From NCBI GenBank assembly GCA_944380315.1, contig CALWHG010000015.1, positions 1-39,720 on the forward strand: a stretch of 39,720 bases of DNA, written 5' to 3'. The DNA is from an uncultured Lachnospiraceae bacterium. Lineage in GTDB: Bacteria; Bacillota; Clostridia; Lachnospirales; Lachnospiraceae. The notes beneath the pieces were generated by a model, which worked only from the letters and a program-made list of their open reading frames with translations, did no database searches and was not told the origin of the DNA. Positions 1 to 8,059 of the stretch are shown one piece after another (the stretch's first letter is position 1; every line of letters begins with the position of its first letter). The translations under genes were made by a program, and so were the position numbers.

Positions 1-480
1 AGCTTTGACATTGCTTTGCAGAACGAGTTTTCCATGCAGGAGAACATCGAGCTTGCAAGGCAATTTTTATTGGAGCAGTTTGTGAGCCGTGGCATGGTGG
101 TGGACTTTGCCGTTCATTCTCCCGACAAGGAGGACGGCGGCATTTCCAATCCACATTTCCATGTTATGTGTCCTATCCGTCCTTTGGATGAACACGGCAA
201 ATGGGGCAACAAACAGCGGCGGGAATATCTACTGGACGAGCATGGCAACCGCATCCGGGATGAAGCAGGAAACTATGCATTCAATGCTGTGCCTACCACC
301 GACTGGGGCAGTCCCGACACTTTGGAGCATTGGCGGCAAGCGTGGGCTGATCTGTGCAATCAGAAATTTGCGGAAAAAGAATTGGACTGCCGGATCGACC
401 ACCGCAGCTATGAGCGACAGGGTATCGACCAACTCCCCACCGTCCATGAGGGTGTGACTGTCCGGGCGATGGAAGCAAAA
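1..480 (+). pseudogene. MobA/MobL-family relaxase, internal fragment (5' end outside window, 3' end lost)
   Basis: The frame is already open at base 1, so the start lies outside the window. It encodes the central part of a MobA/MobL (MOBQ-like) relaxase, which nicks a mobile element at oriT for conjugal transfer. Visible signature: the metal-binding histidine stretch NPHFHVMCPIRP (around base 150), preceded by HSPDKEDGG, and later the family block LDCRIDHRSYERQG (around 385-425) and VHEGVTVRAMEAK (ending near 480). In intact homologues the protein continues well beyond this point. Here the homology stops at about 480, where the sequence becomes the tail of a serine recombinase in another frame. 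The original frame stays open to 738 but that part reads as out-of-frame nonsense. It is therefore a broken gene in a decayed mobile element. The family call is firm; the exact element type is not known. Confidence 0.85.
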
Positions 481-767
481 GCTACGAAACCGAGCAGGAA
501 CAGCTTAAAGAGGAAAGCCAGACCTTGCAGCAGGATATTGAAGTACAGGAACGACAGATTGAAAATTTGGAGCAGTTTATCCAGAGGGTACACAAATACA
601 AGGATTTGGACGAGCTTACCCCCTATGCTCTGCGGGAACTTGTCAAGGGAGTTTATATCGAAGCCCCCGACAAGAGCAGCGGCAAACGGCGGCAGAACAT
701 CCGCATTTCCTATGACCTTGTGGGCTTTATCCCGCTGAATGAGCTGATGAAAGGGGAAACGGCATGA
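480..767 (+). pseudogene. Large serine recombinase, C-terminal (DUF4368) fragment
   Basis: In the third frame, from about base 480 to the TGA at 765-767, the sequence reads as the C-terminus of a clostridial large serine recombinase (Tn4451 TnpX-like, DUF4368). First comes a Glu/Gln-rich coiled-coil segment (SYETEQEQLKEESQTLQQ). It is followed by FIQRVHKYKDLDELTPYALR and the terminal signature KSSGKRRQNIRISYDLVGF. The catalytic resolvase domain and the zinc-ribbon region are missing. A TTG at 525 could serve as a start but has no convincing ribosome-binding site, so I treat this as a remnant. It is joined directly to the relaxase fragment by a deletion or rearrangement. In intact elements these integrase genes usually lie at one end, so an element boundary may lie just downstream. 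Confidence 0.8.
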
Positions 768-783
768 CCGAAGCCATGCCGTT
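758..783 (+). terminator. Stem-loop over the recombinase stop codon
   Basis: A perfect 9-bp inverted repeat (AACGGCATG / CATGCCGTT) with an 8-nt loop spans the TGA stop at 765-767. No T-run follows directly, so it is a weak terminator candidate or an end-of-element structure. Confidence 0.35.
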
Positions 784-890
784 CCTGCAAAAATACGATA
801 TTACTTTCTTACGACCCCCGCCCATTATCCGGAGGCATTTTTTGTTTTTATTGATACAAAAACTGCATTGATGGAGATGAATTTTAAGCA

Positions 891-920
891 TTAGACAGTA
901 AAAAAATACATATCTATAAT
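891..920 (+). promoter_or_regulatory. Candidate sigma-A promoter for the aldo/keto reductase
   Basis: TTAGAC (891-896), an 18-bp spacer and TATAAT (915-920) lie about 40 bp upstream of the ATG at 960. The -10 box is consensus. The rest of 768-959 shows only AT-rich DNA and no gene. Confidence 0.5.
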
Positions 921-959
921 TTAAAGAGGAAAAGAATCTAAGAACAGGAGAACAAGCTT

Positions 960-2003
960 ATGAAATATACAAAATTAGGAAATTCAGATCTTAAGGTATC
1001 CCGCATCTGCATGGGCTGTATGGGCTTTGGAGATCCGGGCAAGGGGCAGCACAGCTGGACACTGGATGAGGAGCATTCAAGGGAGATCATAAAGCGTGGA
1101 CTGGAGCTGGGAGTAAACTTTTTTGACACGGCTGTGGGCTACCAGAGCGGTACCAGCGAGCAGTACCTGGGACGTGCTGTCCGCGACTTTGCAAAGAGGG
1201 AGGATGTGGTCATCGCCACTAAATTCCTGCCCCGCACTCAGGAGGAGATCGCGGCAGGGATCAGCGGGCAGCAGCACATCCAGAACATGATCGATACCAG
1301 CCTCAGGAATCTGGGGACGGACTATGTGGATCTTTACATTTACCATATGTGGGACTATGAAACGCCTCTTTACGACATCATGGATGGACTGGATCGTATC
1401 GTGAAAGCGGGAAAGGCGCGCTACATCGGCATATCCAACTGCTTTGCCTATCAGCTGGCAAAGGCCAACGCTCTGGCAGATAAGGAGGGCTTTGCAAAAT
1501 TCGTTTCCATCCAGGGGCATTACAACCTGATCTTCCGAGAGGAGGAGCGGGAGATGGCAAAGCTCTGTGCGGAGGACAACATCGCCATGACACCCTACAG
1601 CGCTCTGGCTGGGGGCCGTCTTTCAAAGCACCCTGGAGAGACCTCCAAACGCCTTCAGGAAGACAGCTACGCCAGATTCAAATACGATGCTACGGCAAGT
1701 CAGGATCAGCTCATCATCGACCGCGTCGCAAGGCTTGCGGAAAAGCGCGGCGTATCCATGACGGAAGTCTCCCTTGCCTGGCTGCTTGCCAGAGTGACTG
1801 CTCCTGTGGCCGGTGCCACAAAAAAGTATCATATCGAGGGGGCTGCAAAGGCCGTGGAGCTTGAGCTTGCGGATGAGGAGCTTGCTTATCTGGAGGAGCC
1901 CTATGTGCCTCACAGGCTGGTGGGTGTCATGGCTCAAAACACACCTGCGGCAGCCAGAGAGCAGCATGTGTGGAGCACCGGCGATCAGGAGATACAGAGA
2001 TAA
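960..2003 (+). CDS. Aldo/keto reductase
   Basis: This is a 347-residue cytosolic NAD(P)H-dependent oxidoreductase of the aldo/keto reductase superfamily, expected to be a TIM barrel. The N-terminus MKYTKLGNSDLKVSRICMGC is typical of the family. The catalytic tetrad is visible: Asp in NFFDTAVGY (about residue 56) with Tyr a few residues on, Lys in VIATKFLP (about 88) and His in LYIYHMWD (about 128). The strand GISN and the cofactor-phosphate region PVAGATKKYH near the C-terminus also fit. The substrate is unknown. The start is supported by AGGAG 8-9 nt upstream of ATG. Isoleucine is almost always ATC here, whereas the genes downstream prefer ATA. Together with the adjacent mobile-element scar this suggests acquired DNA. 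A strong AGGAGGGG directly follows the stop without any gene behind it. Confidence 0.9.
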   Translation: MKYTKLGNSDLKVSRICMGCMGFGDPGKGQHSWTLDEEHSREIIKRGLELGVNFFDTAVGYQSGTSEQYLGRAVRDFAKREDVVIATKFLPRTQEEIAAGISGQQHIQNMIDTSLRNLGTDYVDLYIYHMWDYETPLYDIMDGLDRIVKAGKARYIGISNCFAYQLAKANALADKEGFAKFVSIQGHYNLIFREEEREMAKLCAEDNIAMTPYSALAGGRLSKHPGETSKRLQEDSYARFKYDATASQDQLIIDRVARLAEKRGVSMTEVSLAWLLARVTAPVAGATKKYHIEGAAKAVELELADEELAYLEEPYVPHRLVGVMAQNTPAAAREQHVWSTGDQEIQR

Positions 2004-2058
2004 GGAGGGGACAAACCTATCGTTAAGTTTTATTAAAGATAACTTGAGTAAAATGAAT

Positions 2059-2087
2059 TTTAACTTATCATCCTAAAGGTCTATACT
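2059..2087 (+). promoter_or_regulatory. Candidate promoter of the permease-esterase-dehydratase operon
   Basis: TTTAAC (2059-2064), a 17-bp spacer and TATACT (2082-2087). An overlapping alternative is TTGAGT (2044-2049) with TATCAT (2066-2071). Both are imperfect; one of them probably drives the operon starting at 2168. Confidence 0.3.
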
Positions 2088-2100
2088 CTGAAATGAAGAT

Positions 2101-2139
2101 GCCGGTGAGCCACCTGCGATCGGGGATCAGCTGGCCGGC
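2101..2139 (+). other. GC-rich stem-loop in the 5' leader of the permease operon
   Basis: GCCGG...GCCACCTG pairs with CAGCTGGC...CGGC across a loop of about 11 nt, with a bulge and one mismatch. It lies between the candidate promoter and the ribosome-binding site (AAAGGAG, ending 2161) of the gene at 2168. It could be a leader RNA structure or an operator. It has no terminator T-run and no recognisable T-box. Confidence 0.35.
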
Positions 2140-2167
2140 AAATCATTTTATTAAAGGAGAAAAGAGT

Positions 2168-3469
2168 ATGGAATCAATGGCTTTGTGGATCGTACTTGCA
2201 ATGCTGGTGCTCTTTGTAGTACTGATGCTGTCAGGAAGATTCGATTTTGCAGGAGTAGGTCTTACCTGTCTGACCATCCTGGTATTGACGGGGGTAGCAC
2301 CTATAAGTCAGGCTCTGTCAGGATTTTATGACAAAAATGTAGTCATGCTGGTAGGTATGTTTGCCATCGCAGGCATGCTGGGACAGACTGATTTTGTGGA
2401 AAAGATCAAGGACATGCTTTTGTCAGGCGGAGGAAAGAAGGGTGCAAGCAACCTCAGGATCATGTTTTCACTGATGATCATAGCCGCCATACTGGCTCAG
2501 TTTACCACCTCCCAGTCCTCCATCATCATGATCATGATGAGCTTCATGCTGACCATATGCAATGAGAGTGAGGATATAAAGCTTTCAAGGATACTGCTTC
2601 CTCTTACCTTCATCATGACCTCATGGATGGGCAAGCTTCCCGTGGGCAGTACAGGAGCTACCACCTATCTTATGCTCAACCAGTTCATAGAGGCCACCGG
2701 AGAGACGAGGCTCCTGGATATCTTCAGCCTTATGAAGTGTACCCTGATACCTGGCATCGTAGGTGTCATGTATTCGGCAGTGACCTACAAGTGGCTCCCC
2801 AAGAAGGACGTGGATGTCTCAGCCTTTGAGATAAAGGGCAAGGGCGGCTCCTCGGGCAAGCTTCCCAAGGACAAGCAGATCATAGTATATGTGGGCTTCA
2901 TAGTTTCCGTAGTAGGACTTTTCCTTGCACCATCCATAGGTGAGAGTGCTTATTTCGTGCCCATAGCTGCATGTATAGTCATGATCACCCTGAAGGCCAT
3001 GGACAGACAGTATTTCCTTAACTCCATCATAAAGGGCCCGGTACTTATGTGTGCCACCATCATGGGTATAGCAAACATACTTACGGATTCTGGAGCTGGA
3101 AATGTCATAGGCGAGCTGATACTTGACCTCCTCGGAGGAAATCCTTCAGGCATCATGATCATAACTGTATTTGCCTTCGTTACCCTGATCACCACCAGCT
3201 TTATCTCAAATACGGCTACATTTATGGTATTTATCCCCATAGCATGTAATGTCTGTGCAGCAGCTGGTATAGATCCCAGAGCCGTGGTAGTCACCATCTT
3301 TCAGTGCTCACTGCTCTCGGTCATCACTCCTATGGCAAACACAGGCGCAGCCATATGCTTCAGTGCCTGCAACCTCAACATAAAGGAGACTATCAAGCAG
3401 ACCGTTCCGGGAGCGGTACTTTGTACCATACTGGTCATAATCAACTCTGTACTGGTCTACCCGTTCTGA
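2168..3469 (+). CDS. SLC13/DASS-type anion permease (ion transporter superfamily)
   Basis: A 433-residue integral membrane protein with about ten to twelve hydrophobic segments. It belongs to the SLC13/DASS-CitMHS-ArsB (IT) superfamily of carboxylate or oxyanion transporters. The two re-entrant hairpin signatures are visible: TTSQSSI near residue 118 and SFISNTATFMVFIPIA near residue 370, each giving the Ser-Asn/Gln-Thr type substrate loop. The substrate is probably a di-/tricarboxylate or related organic acid, but cannot be told from sequence. The chosen ATG has AAAGGAGAAAAGAGT directly upstream; the frame is open further 5' to 2093 without a ribosome-binding site. It is the first gene of a three-gene operon (23 nt to the esterase), so its substrate is likely handled by the downstream hydrolase and dehydratase. 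Confidence 0.85.
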   Translation: MESMALWIVLAMLVLFVVLMLSGRFDFAGVGLTCLTILVLTGVAPISQALSGFYDKNVVMLVGMFAIAGMLGQTDFVEKIKDMLLSGGGKKGASNLRIMFSLMIIAAILAQFTTSQSSIIMIMMSFMLTICNESEDIKLSRILLPLTFIMTSWMGKLPVGSTGATTYLMLNQFIEATGETRLLDIFSLMKCTLIPGIVGVMYSAVTYKWLPKKDVDVSAFEIKGKGGSSGKLPKDKQIIVYVGFIVSVVGLFLAPSIGESAYFVPIAACIVMITLKAMDRQYFLNSIIKGPVLMCATIMGIANILTDSGAGNVIGELILDLLGGNPSGIMIITVFAFVTLITTSFISNTATFMVFIPIACNVCAAAGIDPRAVVVTIFQCSLLSVITPMANTGAAICFSACNLNIKETIKQTVPGAVLCTILVIINSVLVYPF

Positions 3470-3492
3470 TGCGGAGAGTATAGGAGGTAATA

Positions 3493-4398
3493 GTGTTAAA
3501 GCTTACTGAAAAGGAAAAGGCCGAGTATGCAAAGCTGCTCAGAGGTGGCCTTGAGACATCCCCTGTTACGGAGGGAGAGTATTTTAAGATCTTTGATGAG
3601 GTATGCACCACCGAAGCCAGTGTAAAGGCAAGGGACGGATATGACATACCCGTATGGATCGTAAAGCCCATGGATGGAGAGCCTGAGGATTATGTGTTCA
3701 TCAATATCCACGGAGGTGGATTTGTAAGAGAGCACTCTAAGTTTGACAGCGCCTTCTGCGCATATCTGGTAAAGCGTCTCAGATGTACGGTGGTAGACGT
3801 TGACTACAGGCTTGCCCCGGAGTATCCTTATCCTACAGGCCTTCAGGATGGATATGATGTATATAAGTGGGTCATGGCTCATGCAAGGGAGCTTGGAGCA
3901 GGGCCTGACCGCATAGTTATAGGAGGCAACAGCTCAGGCGGGCAGTTCAGTGCAGCCATCCCCATGATGGCAGCCAAGGCGGGAGATCCCATCCCTGCAC
4001 TGTCAGTCATGATGTATCCTGTATGCAGCATCAATACGGTGGAGGCTGTCAGCGATGATCTGGATCTGAGCGACGTGAGCAACAGAGGTCTCCTCTACAA
4101 TCTGCTCTATTGCACAAGGGAAAGTGATTTTGATGAACCTTACGTGAGCCTTCTTAAGTCAAACAAGGAGGATCTTGAAAAGTTCCCTCCCCTCATACTT
4201 GCGACCGGAGGGCTGGATCCTCTGGCTCCGGATTCTGAGGAGTTTGCAAAGCAGGTGGCACAGGCTTCAGGCTCACGGGTCGTCGTTCAGAGATTCAAAA
4301 ACAGCAAGCACGGTTTCCTCAACAGATGCCTGGGAGATGAATGGGCTGAGGGCAGAGAGTTCGTGTTCAGCGAGATCGAATATATGATGAGCAGGTGA
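3493..4398 (+). CDS. Alpha/beta hydrolase, HSL-type esterase
   Basis: A 301-residue cytosolic carboxylesterase of the hormone-sensitive-lipase (alpha/beta hydrolase_3) family. The oxyanion-hole motif HGGG is at residues 73-76. The nucleophile Ser147 sits in GNSSGG (145-150), the acid is Asp242 in GLDPLAP, and the catalytic His is 273 in SKHGF, so the catalytic triad is complete. The motif DYRLAPEYPYP (104-114) is characteristic of the family. There is no signal peptide. The start is GTG with TAGGAGGT 6-8 nt upstream. It lies between the SLC13-type permease and an IlvD-like dehydratase (6-nt gap to the latter), which suggests it hydrolyses an imported ester or lactone before dehydration. That pathway assignment is inference. 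Confidence 0.88.
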   Translation: MLKLTEKEKAEYAKLLRGGLETSPVTEGEYFKIFDEVCTTEASVKARDGYDIPVWIVKPMDGEPEDYVFINIHGGGFVREHSKFDSAFCAYLVKRLRCTVVDVDYRLAPEYPYPTGLQDGYDVYKWVMAHARELGAGPDRIVIGGNSSGGQFSAAIPMMAAKAGDPIPALSVMMYPVCSINTVEAVSDDLDLSDVSNRGLLYNLLYCTRESDFDEPYVSLLKSNKEDLEKFPPLILATGGLDPLAPDSEEFAKQVAQASGSRVVVQRFKNSKHGFLNRCLGDEWAEGREFVFSEIEYMMSR

Positions 4399-4404
4399 GA
4401 GACG

Positions 4405-6111
4405 TTGGATAAGCATTTTCACATGAAGGACGAAAAGTACAGAAGCAGCCTGATCACTAACGTGCTCGGCAAGATCGGGCAGAGGGCCCTGCTTTATGCC
4501 ACCGGCATGGATGAGGAGGATCTTAAAAAGCCCTTTGTGGCGGTCATAAGCTCCTTTTCCGAGATGGTACCCGGTCATACCCATCTTCGTGAGCTCTGCG
4601 AGCAGGTAAAGCTTGGCATAGCAGAGGCCGGAGGGGTGCCCAGGCAGTCAGAGACCATAGCCATATGTGACGGGCTATGCCAGGGACATGAGGGCATGAG
4701 ATATCCTCTTCCAAGCAGGGACCTTATAGCAGACTCCATAGAGATGGTGGTGGAGGCTCATCACTTTGATGCCATGGTGCTCATACCGGGCTGTGACAAG
4801 ATCATCCCCGGCATGCTCATGGCGGCGGCGAGACTTGATATACCTGCGGTCATACTTCCCGGTGGCCCCATGATGCCCGGAAACTACGGAGGCAACCCCC
4901 TGTTCTGTTCTTCAGAGCTTCGTGAATTCCCGGGAAGGGTGGAGGCCGGTATCACCACCATAGAGGAGATGAAGAAGGCGGAGATGGCGGCACTTCCTAC
5001 GGCAGGCAGCTGTGCCCATCTTGGCACTGCCAATTCCATGTGCATGCTGACCGAGGTACTGGGCATGTCCCTGCCGGGGGCAGGCACTGCGCCTGCGGTC
5101 TCAACAAAGCGTAAGAGGCTTGCAAAGGATTCCGGACGCAAGGTCATGGAGCTTCTTAAAGCCGGCATAACACCCAGACGTATACTGACCAGGGAAGCTC
5201 TGCTCAACGGCGTTGCCGGAGCCATGGCTACAGGCTCCTCCACGAACCTGGTGCTTCATCTTATGGCCATAGCTCATGAGGCAGGAGTGGAACTCAGCCT
5301 CGATGATTTTGACCGCATCAGCAGGGAGGTGCCCTTTATCTGCAACCTGCAGCCCTCAGGCAAGTATCCCATAGTATCGCTGGATTCAAGCGGTGGTATC
5401 CCCTCAGTCATGAAGATGATAGAGCAGAGGATACATACTGAGGCCATGACGGTGACCGGTGAGACCTGGGCTGAGAGGCTTAAGTCCGTTGAGGCGGAGC
5501 CTGATGATGTGCTCAGGACCATGGACAAGCCCCAGAAGTCAGAGGGAGGCATAGCCATACTTCATGGCAACCTGGCTCCCAAGGGAGCGGTAGTCAAGCA
5601 GTCAGGTGTCAAGGAGACCATGTATCATTTCCGTGGCAAGGCGAGGGTCTTTAAGTCCATGGAGGAGGCGGATGCGGCCATCAGTGCCGATACCATAGAA
5701 AAGGGCACGGTCATAGTGCTCCAGTATGAGGGCCCCAAGGGAGGACCCGGCATGAGGGAGATGCTGTCCACCACTTCACTTATCATGGGACGCGGCATGG
5801 ATGAGGATGTGGCACTGGTCACAGACGGAAGATTTTCCGGAGCCACCCATGGCCCCTGCATAGGACATGTATCTCCTGAGGCGGCGGCAGGCGGCCCCAT
5901 AGCCTTTGTAAGGGATGGAGACATGATAGAGATAGACATCCCTGGTCGCAGGCTCACTCTGGAGGTATCCGATGAGGAGCTTGAGAGACGCAGGGAGGGC
6001 TGGAAGCCCTATATGAAGCCCAGGAAGCCTGCTCTCGCAAAGTACGCGGCCCTGGTATCCTCAGCGGATACGGGTGCCATAGTGGATGTGAGCAATCTGT
6101 CACAGCCCTGA
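4405..6111 (+). CDS. ilvD: IlvD/Edd-family dehydratase (dihydroxy-acid dehydratase-like)
   Basis: A 568-residue iron-sulfur dehydratase of the IlvD/Edd family, which removes water from 2,3-dihydroxy acids (branched-chain amino acid synthesis) or from sugar acids. Visible signatures: VPGHTHLRE (55-63), the DG pair with HEGMRYPLPSR (89-105), GCDKIIPG (129-136) with cluster Cys130 and the Lys132 that is carbamylated in the family, GSCAHLGTANSM (201-212) with Cys203, and C-terminal GRFSGATHGPCIGHVSPEAA. The first ligand position is Gly (VPGH), as I recall for E. coli-type IlvD. The start is taken as TTG 4405; ATG 4423 is an alternative with six fewer residues. The context (permease and esterase, no other ilv genes, no T-box) argues for a catabolic sugar-acid or hydroxy-acid role rather than valine/isoleucine synthesis, so the symbol is a family label only. 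Confidence 0.85.
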   Translation: MDKHFHMKDEKYRSSLITNVLGKIGQRALLYATGMDEEDLKKPFVAVISSFSEMVPGHTHLRELCEQVKLGIAEAGGVPRQSETIAICDGLCQGHEGMRYPLPSRDLIADSIEMVVEAHHFDAMVLIPGCDKIIPGMLMAAARLDIPAVILPGGPMMPGNYGGNPLFCSSELREFPGRVEAGITTIEEMKKAEMAALPTAGSCAHLGTANSMCMLTEVLGMSLPGAGTAPAVSTKRKRLAKDSGRKVMELLKAGITPRRILTREALLNGVAGAMATGSSTNLVLHLMAIAHEAGVELSLDDFDRISREVPFICNLQPSGKYPIVSLDSSGGIPSVMKMIEQRIHTEAMTVTGETWAERLKSVEAEPDDVLRTMDKPQKSEGGIAILHGNLAPKGAVVKQSGVKETMYHFRGKARVFKSMEEADAAISADTIEKGTVIVLQYEGPKGGPGMREMLSTTSLIMGRGMDEDVALVTDGRFSGATHGPCIGHVSPEAAAGGPIAFVRDGDMIEIDIPGRRLTLEVSDEELERRREGWKPYMKPRKPALAKYAALVSSADTGAIVDVSNLSQP

Positions 6112-6137
6112 AAATGTAATGATGCATATATGAAATG

Positions 6138-6174
6138 ATGCCCGGGAGACCGACATGGTCTTCCGGGCATTTTT
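6138..6174 (+). terminator. Rho-independent terminator after the dehydratase
   Basis: A 14-bp stem (ATGCCCGGGAGACC / GGTCTTCCGGGCAT, one G-U pair) with a 5-nt loop, followed by TTTT. It ends the operon just before the converging LysR gene. Confidence 0.85.
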
Positions 6175-6177
6175 GTC

Positions 6178-7101
6178 TCAGGCTCTGGCTCTGCCAAGCT
6201 CATACTCCCGAAAGAGCCTGATGAGGTATTTATGGACATCCGAAAGGTAGCTGCCCTTTTTGTAGGAGACCATGACATTCCAGCAGGGATGGTCAGGCAG
6301 GGCTGCAAACCGTACCTTTTCGGCATGAGGTGAATCTATATAACCATCGGTCACCAGCGCCAGACAGAAGCGGGAGGAGACCATGTCCAGGATAGAGTTC
6401 TGCTTGCTGCTTTCAAAGAGTATCTTGGGATCTATACCATGCTTCTTGAATATCCTCTCTTGCTGATAGCGGAAGGTGGAGAGCTTGCTTATGAGGGCAA
6501 AGGGCTCATAGCGGAGCTTTTCCATGTCCACGACCGGATATCTGGAATCAGGTGCGGGCACGGTTATGGTGTCCAGGGGATAGGAGGCGGGAAATGCCAC
6601 CAGTATCTCCTGTCTGGATATGAGTATGTATTCATCCTCCGTACGCTGATCATCGGAGAGAGTCATGAGGCCCATGTCGAGCTTTCCCTCCGATATCATC
6701 TTTTGCTGGCTCTTGACATGGGTCTCCATGAGGTTGAGTATGACATCGGGATAAGCCCTGTGGAATTCAGGGTATATGGCTGAAAAAATCTCCGAGCCTT
6801 TTTCCGGGAAGATGCCCACGTTCAGTACGCCCTTCTGTATGTCGGCCATGTCATGAAGCTCGTTGTACAGATCCTTTTTTATCTGCAGTATCTGTCTGGC
6901 AGCCTCTATATACCTGAGGCCGGCGGCAGTGGGCTCAAGTCCCTTCCTGGAGCGGGTAAAAAGAGGCACCTCCACATCGCTCTCAAGCTGATTGAGCTTC
7001 TGGGTCAGGGCCGATGGGGTCACTGACACCTTTTCCGCTGCTCTGGTGAGGTTGCGCTCCTCATCTATGGCTATGATATATTCCAGTTCTCTCAGATTCA
7101 T
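6178..7101 (-). CDS. LysR-family transcriptional regulator
   Basis: A 307-residue DNA-binding regulator. The N-terminal winged helix-turn-helix is visible at residues 1-60: MNLRELEYIIAIDEERNLTR, then AAEKVSVTPSALTQKLNQLE. After a linker helix, the periplasmic-binding-protein-like effector domain covers about 90-295. Length and layout are standard. The start has GAGGTAGAT directly before ATG. It is transcribed toward the permease-esterase-dehydratase operon and away from the MscS gene (79-nt divergent gap). It may control either one. LysR proteins usually regulate the divergent neighbour, but here the catabolic operon is on the other side. The effector is unknown. Confidence 0.92.
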   Translation of the reverse strand: MNLRELEYIIAIDEERNLTRAAEKVSVTPSALTQKLNQLESDVEVPLFTRSRKGLEPTAAGLRYIEAARQILQIKKDLYNELHDMADIQKGVLNVGIFPEKGSEIFSAIYPEFHRAYPDVILNLMETHVKSQQKMISEGKLDMGLMTLSDDQRTEDEYILISRQEILVAFPASYPLDTITVPAPDSRYPVVDMEKLRYEPFALISKLSTFRYQQERIFKKHGIDPKILFESSKQNSILDMVSSRFCLALVTDGYIDSPHAEKVRFAALPDHPCWNVMVSYKKGSYLSDVHKYLIRLFREYELGRARA

Positions 7102-7180
7102 ATCTACCTCAGTATGACCTTGCTTTCTGTATGATCTGTCAGGATGCTTCCATTATACTGCAAATTGACATAGGCTGCTA

Positions 7181-8059
7181 TTGAAAAGAGGAGCAGTATC
7201 TGGCAAAATAAACTCAAATAATGTTTTGGAGTCGATCACGGATATGATAGATGAGCATATAGAGGATCTGATACCTGTATTTACTGAATTTTTGGTAAAT
7301 GCAGTCATAGCCCTGCTTATACTTCTGATAGGCTGGAAGGCCTTATCAGTGTTCCGCAGGTGGTGCATAAAGTCGATGGACAGGATAAGGGTGGATCATA
7401 CGGTAAGCGTATTCCTGGGATCCTGTATAAATGTGGTGCTTTTTGGCCTTCTGATATTTGCAGCGGCTGACATAGTGGGCATAAGCTCTGCATCCCTGGT
7501 GGCCCTTTTGGGTTCCGCAGGCATAGCCATCTCCCTTGCCCTTCAGGGAAGCCTTTCAAACTTTGCGGGTGGAGTCATGATACTTATGCTGAAGCCCTTT
7601 GCCACCGGAGATTATATCATCTGCGAGAGCGGAGAGGGCACCGTGGCAAACATAGGCCTCATTTACACCACCCTCATAACTGTGGACAACCGCCAGGTAG
7701 TCATACCAAACGGCATACTGTCAGGCTCTCCTCTTACAAACGTCACTGCCCAGGACCGCAGGAGGCTCATAATCAGTGTGAGCATAGGCTACGGAGCCAA
7801 CCTGAAAAAGGCAAAGGAGATCATGGAGAAGCTGTTTACGGACAAGCCGGAGATACTCAAGGATGAGCCCATAGATGTGTATGTGGACAGACTTGGGACC
7901 AGATCCATAGTCCTTACCGCGAGAGGCTGGACAAGGACAGAGGATTACTGGAAGGCAAAATGGGAGCTTACGGAGGCAGTGAAGTATGCCTTTGATGATG
8001 CAGGCATAGAGCTGCCTTCTCATAAGCTGGATGTAAATGTGACTGATAAGCCTCAGTAA
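7181..8059 (+). CDS. MscS-family mechanosensitive channel
   Basis: A small-conductance mechanosensitive channel of about 270-292 residues that opens under membrane tension to release solutes in osmotic downshock. The N-terminal region has hydrophobic helices. The pore helix shows the MscS pattern of Gly/Ala repeats (LLGSAGIAISLALQGSLSNF, followed by AGGVMILMLKPF). The beta domain follows, with VDNRQVVIPNG and SPLTNVT, and the C-terminal alpha/beta domain ends in IELPSHKLDVNV. The length is close to E. coli MscS. The start is uncertain. TTG 7181 has no ribosome-binding site. In-frame TTG 7226 and ATG 7244 (GGAG about 12 nt upstream) are alternatives. The gene is divergent from LysR. Its 3' end overlaps the converging citC by 7 nt. 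Confidence 0.88.
   Translation: MKRGAVSGKINSNNVLESITDMIDEHIEDLIPVFTEFLVNAVIALLILLIGWKALSVFRRWCIKSMDRIRVDHTVSVFLGSCINVVLFGLLIFAAADIVGISSASLVALLGSAGIAISLALQGSLSNFAGGVMILMLKPFATGDYIICESGEGTVANIGLIYTTLITVDNRQVVIPNGILSGSPLTNVTAQDRRRLIISVSIGYGANLKKAKEIMEKLFTDKPEILKDEPIDVYVDRLGTRSIVLTARGWTRTEDYWKAKWELTEAVKYAFDDAGIELPSHKLDVNVTDKPQ

Noticed and set aside
2004-2167. T-box leader for the IlvD-containing operon
   Set aside because: No T-box consensus and no terminator/antiterminator pair; the stem-loop present has no T-run.
4405-6111. Branched-chain amino acid biosynthesis operon
   Set aside because: Only one IlvD-family gene is present, together with a permease and an esterase; no ilvB, ilvC, leu or thr genes.
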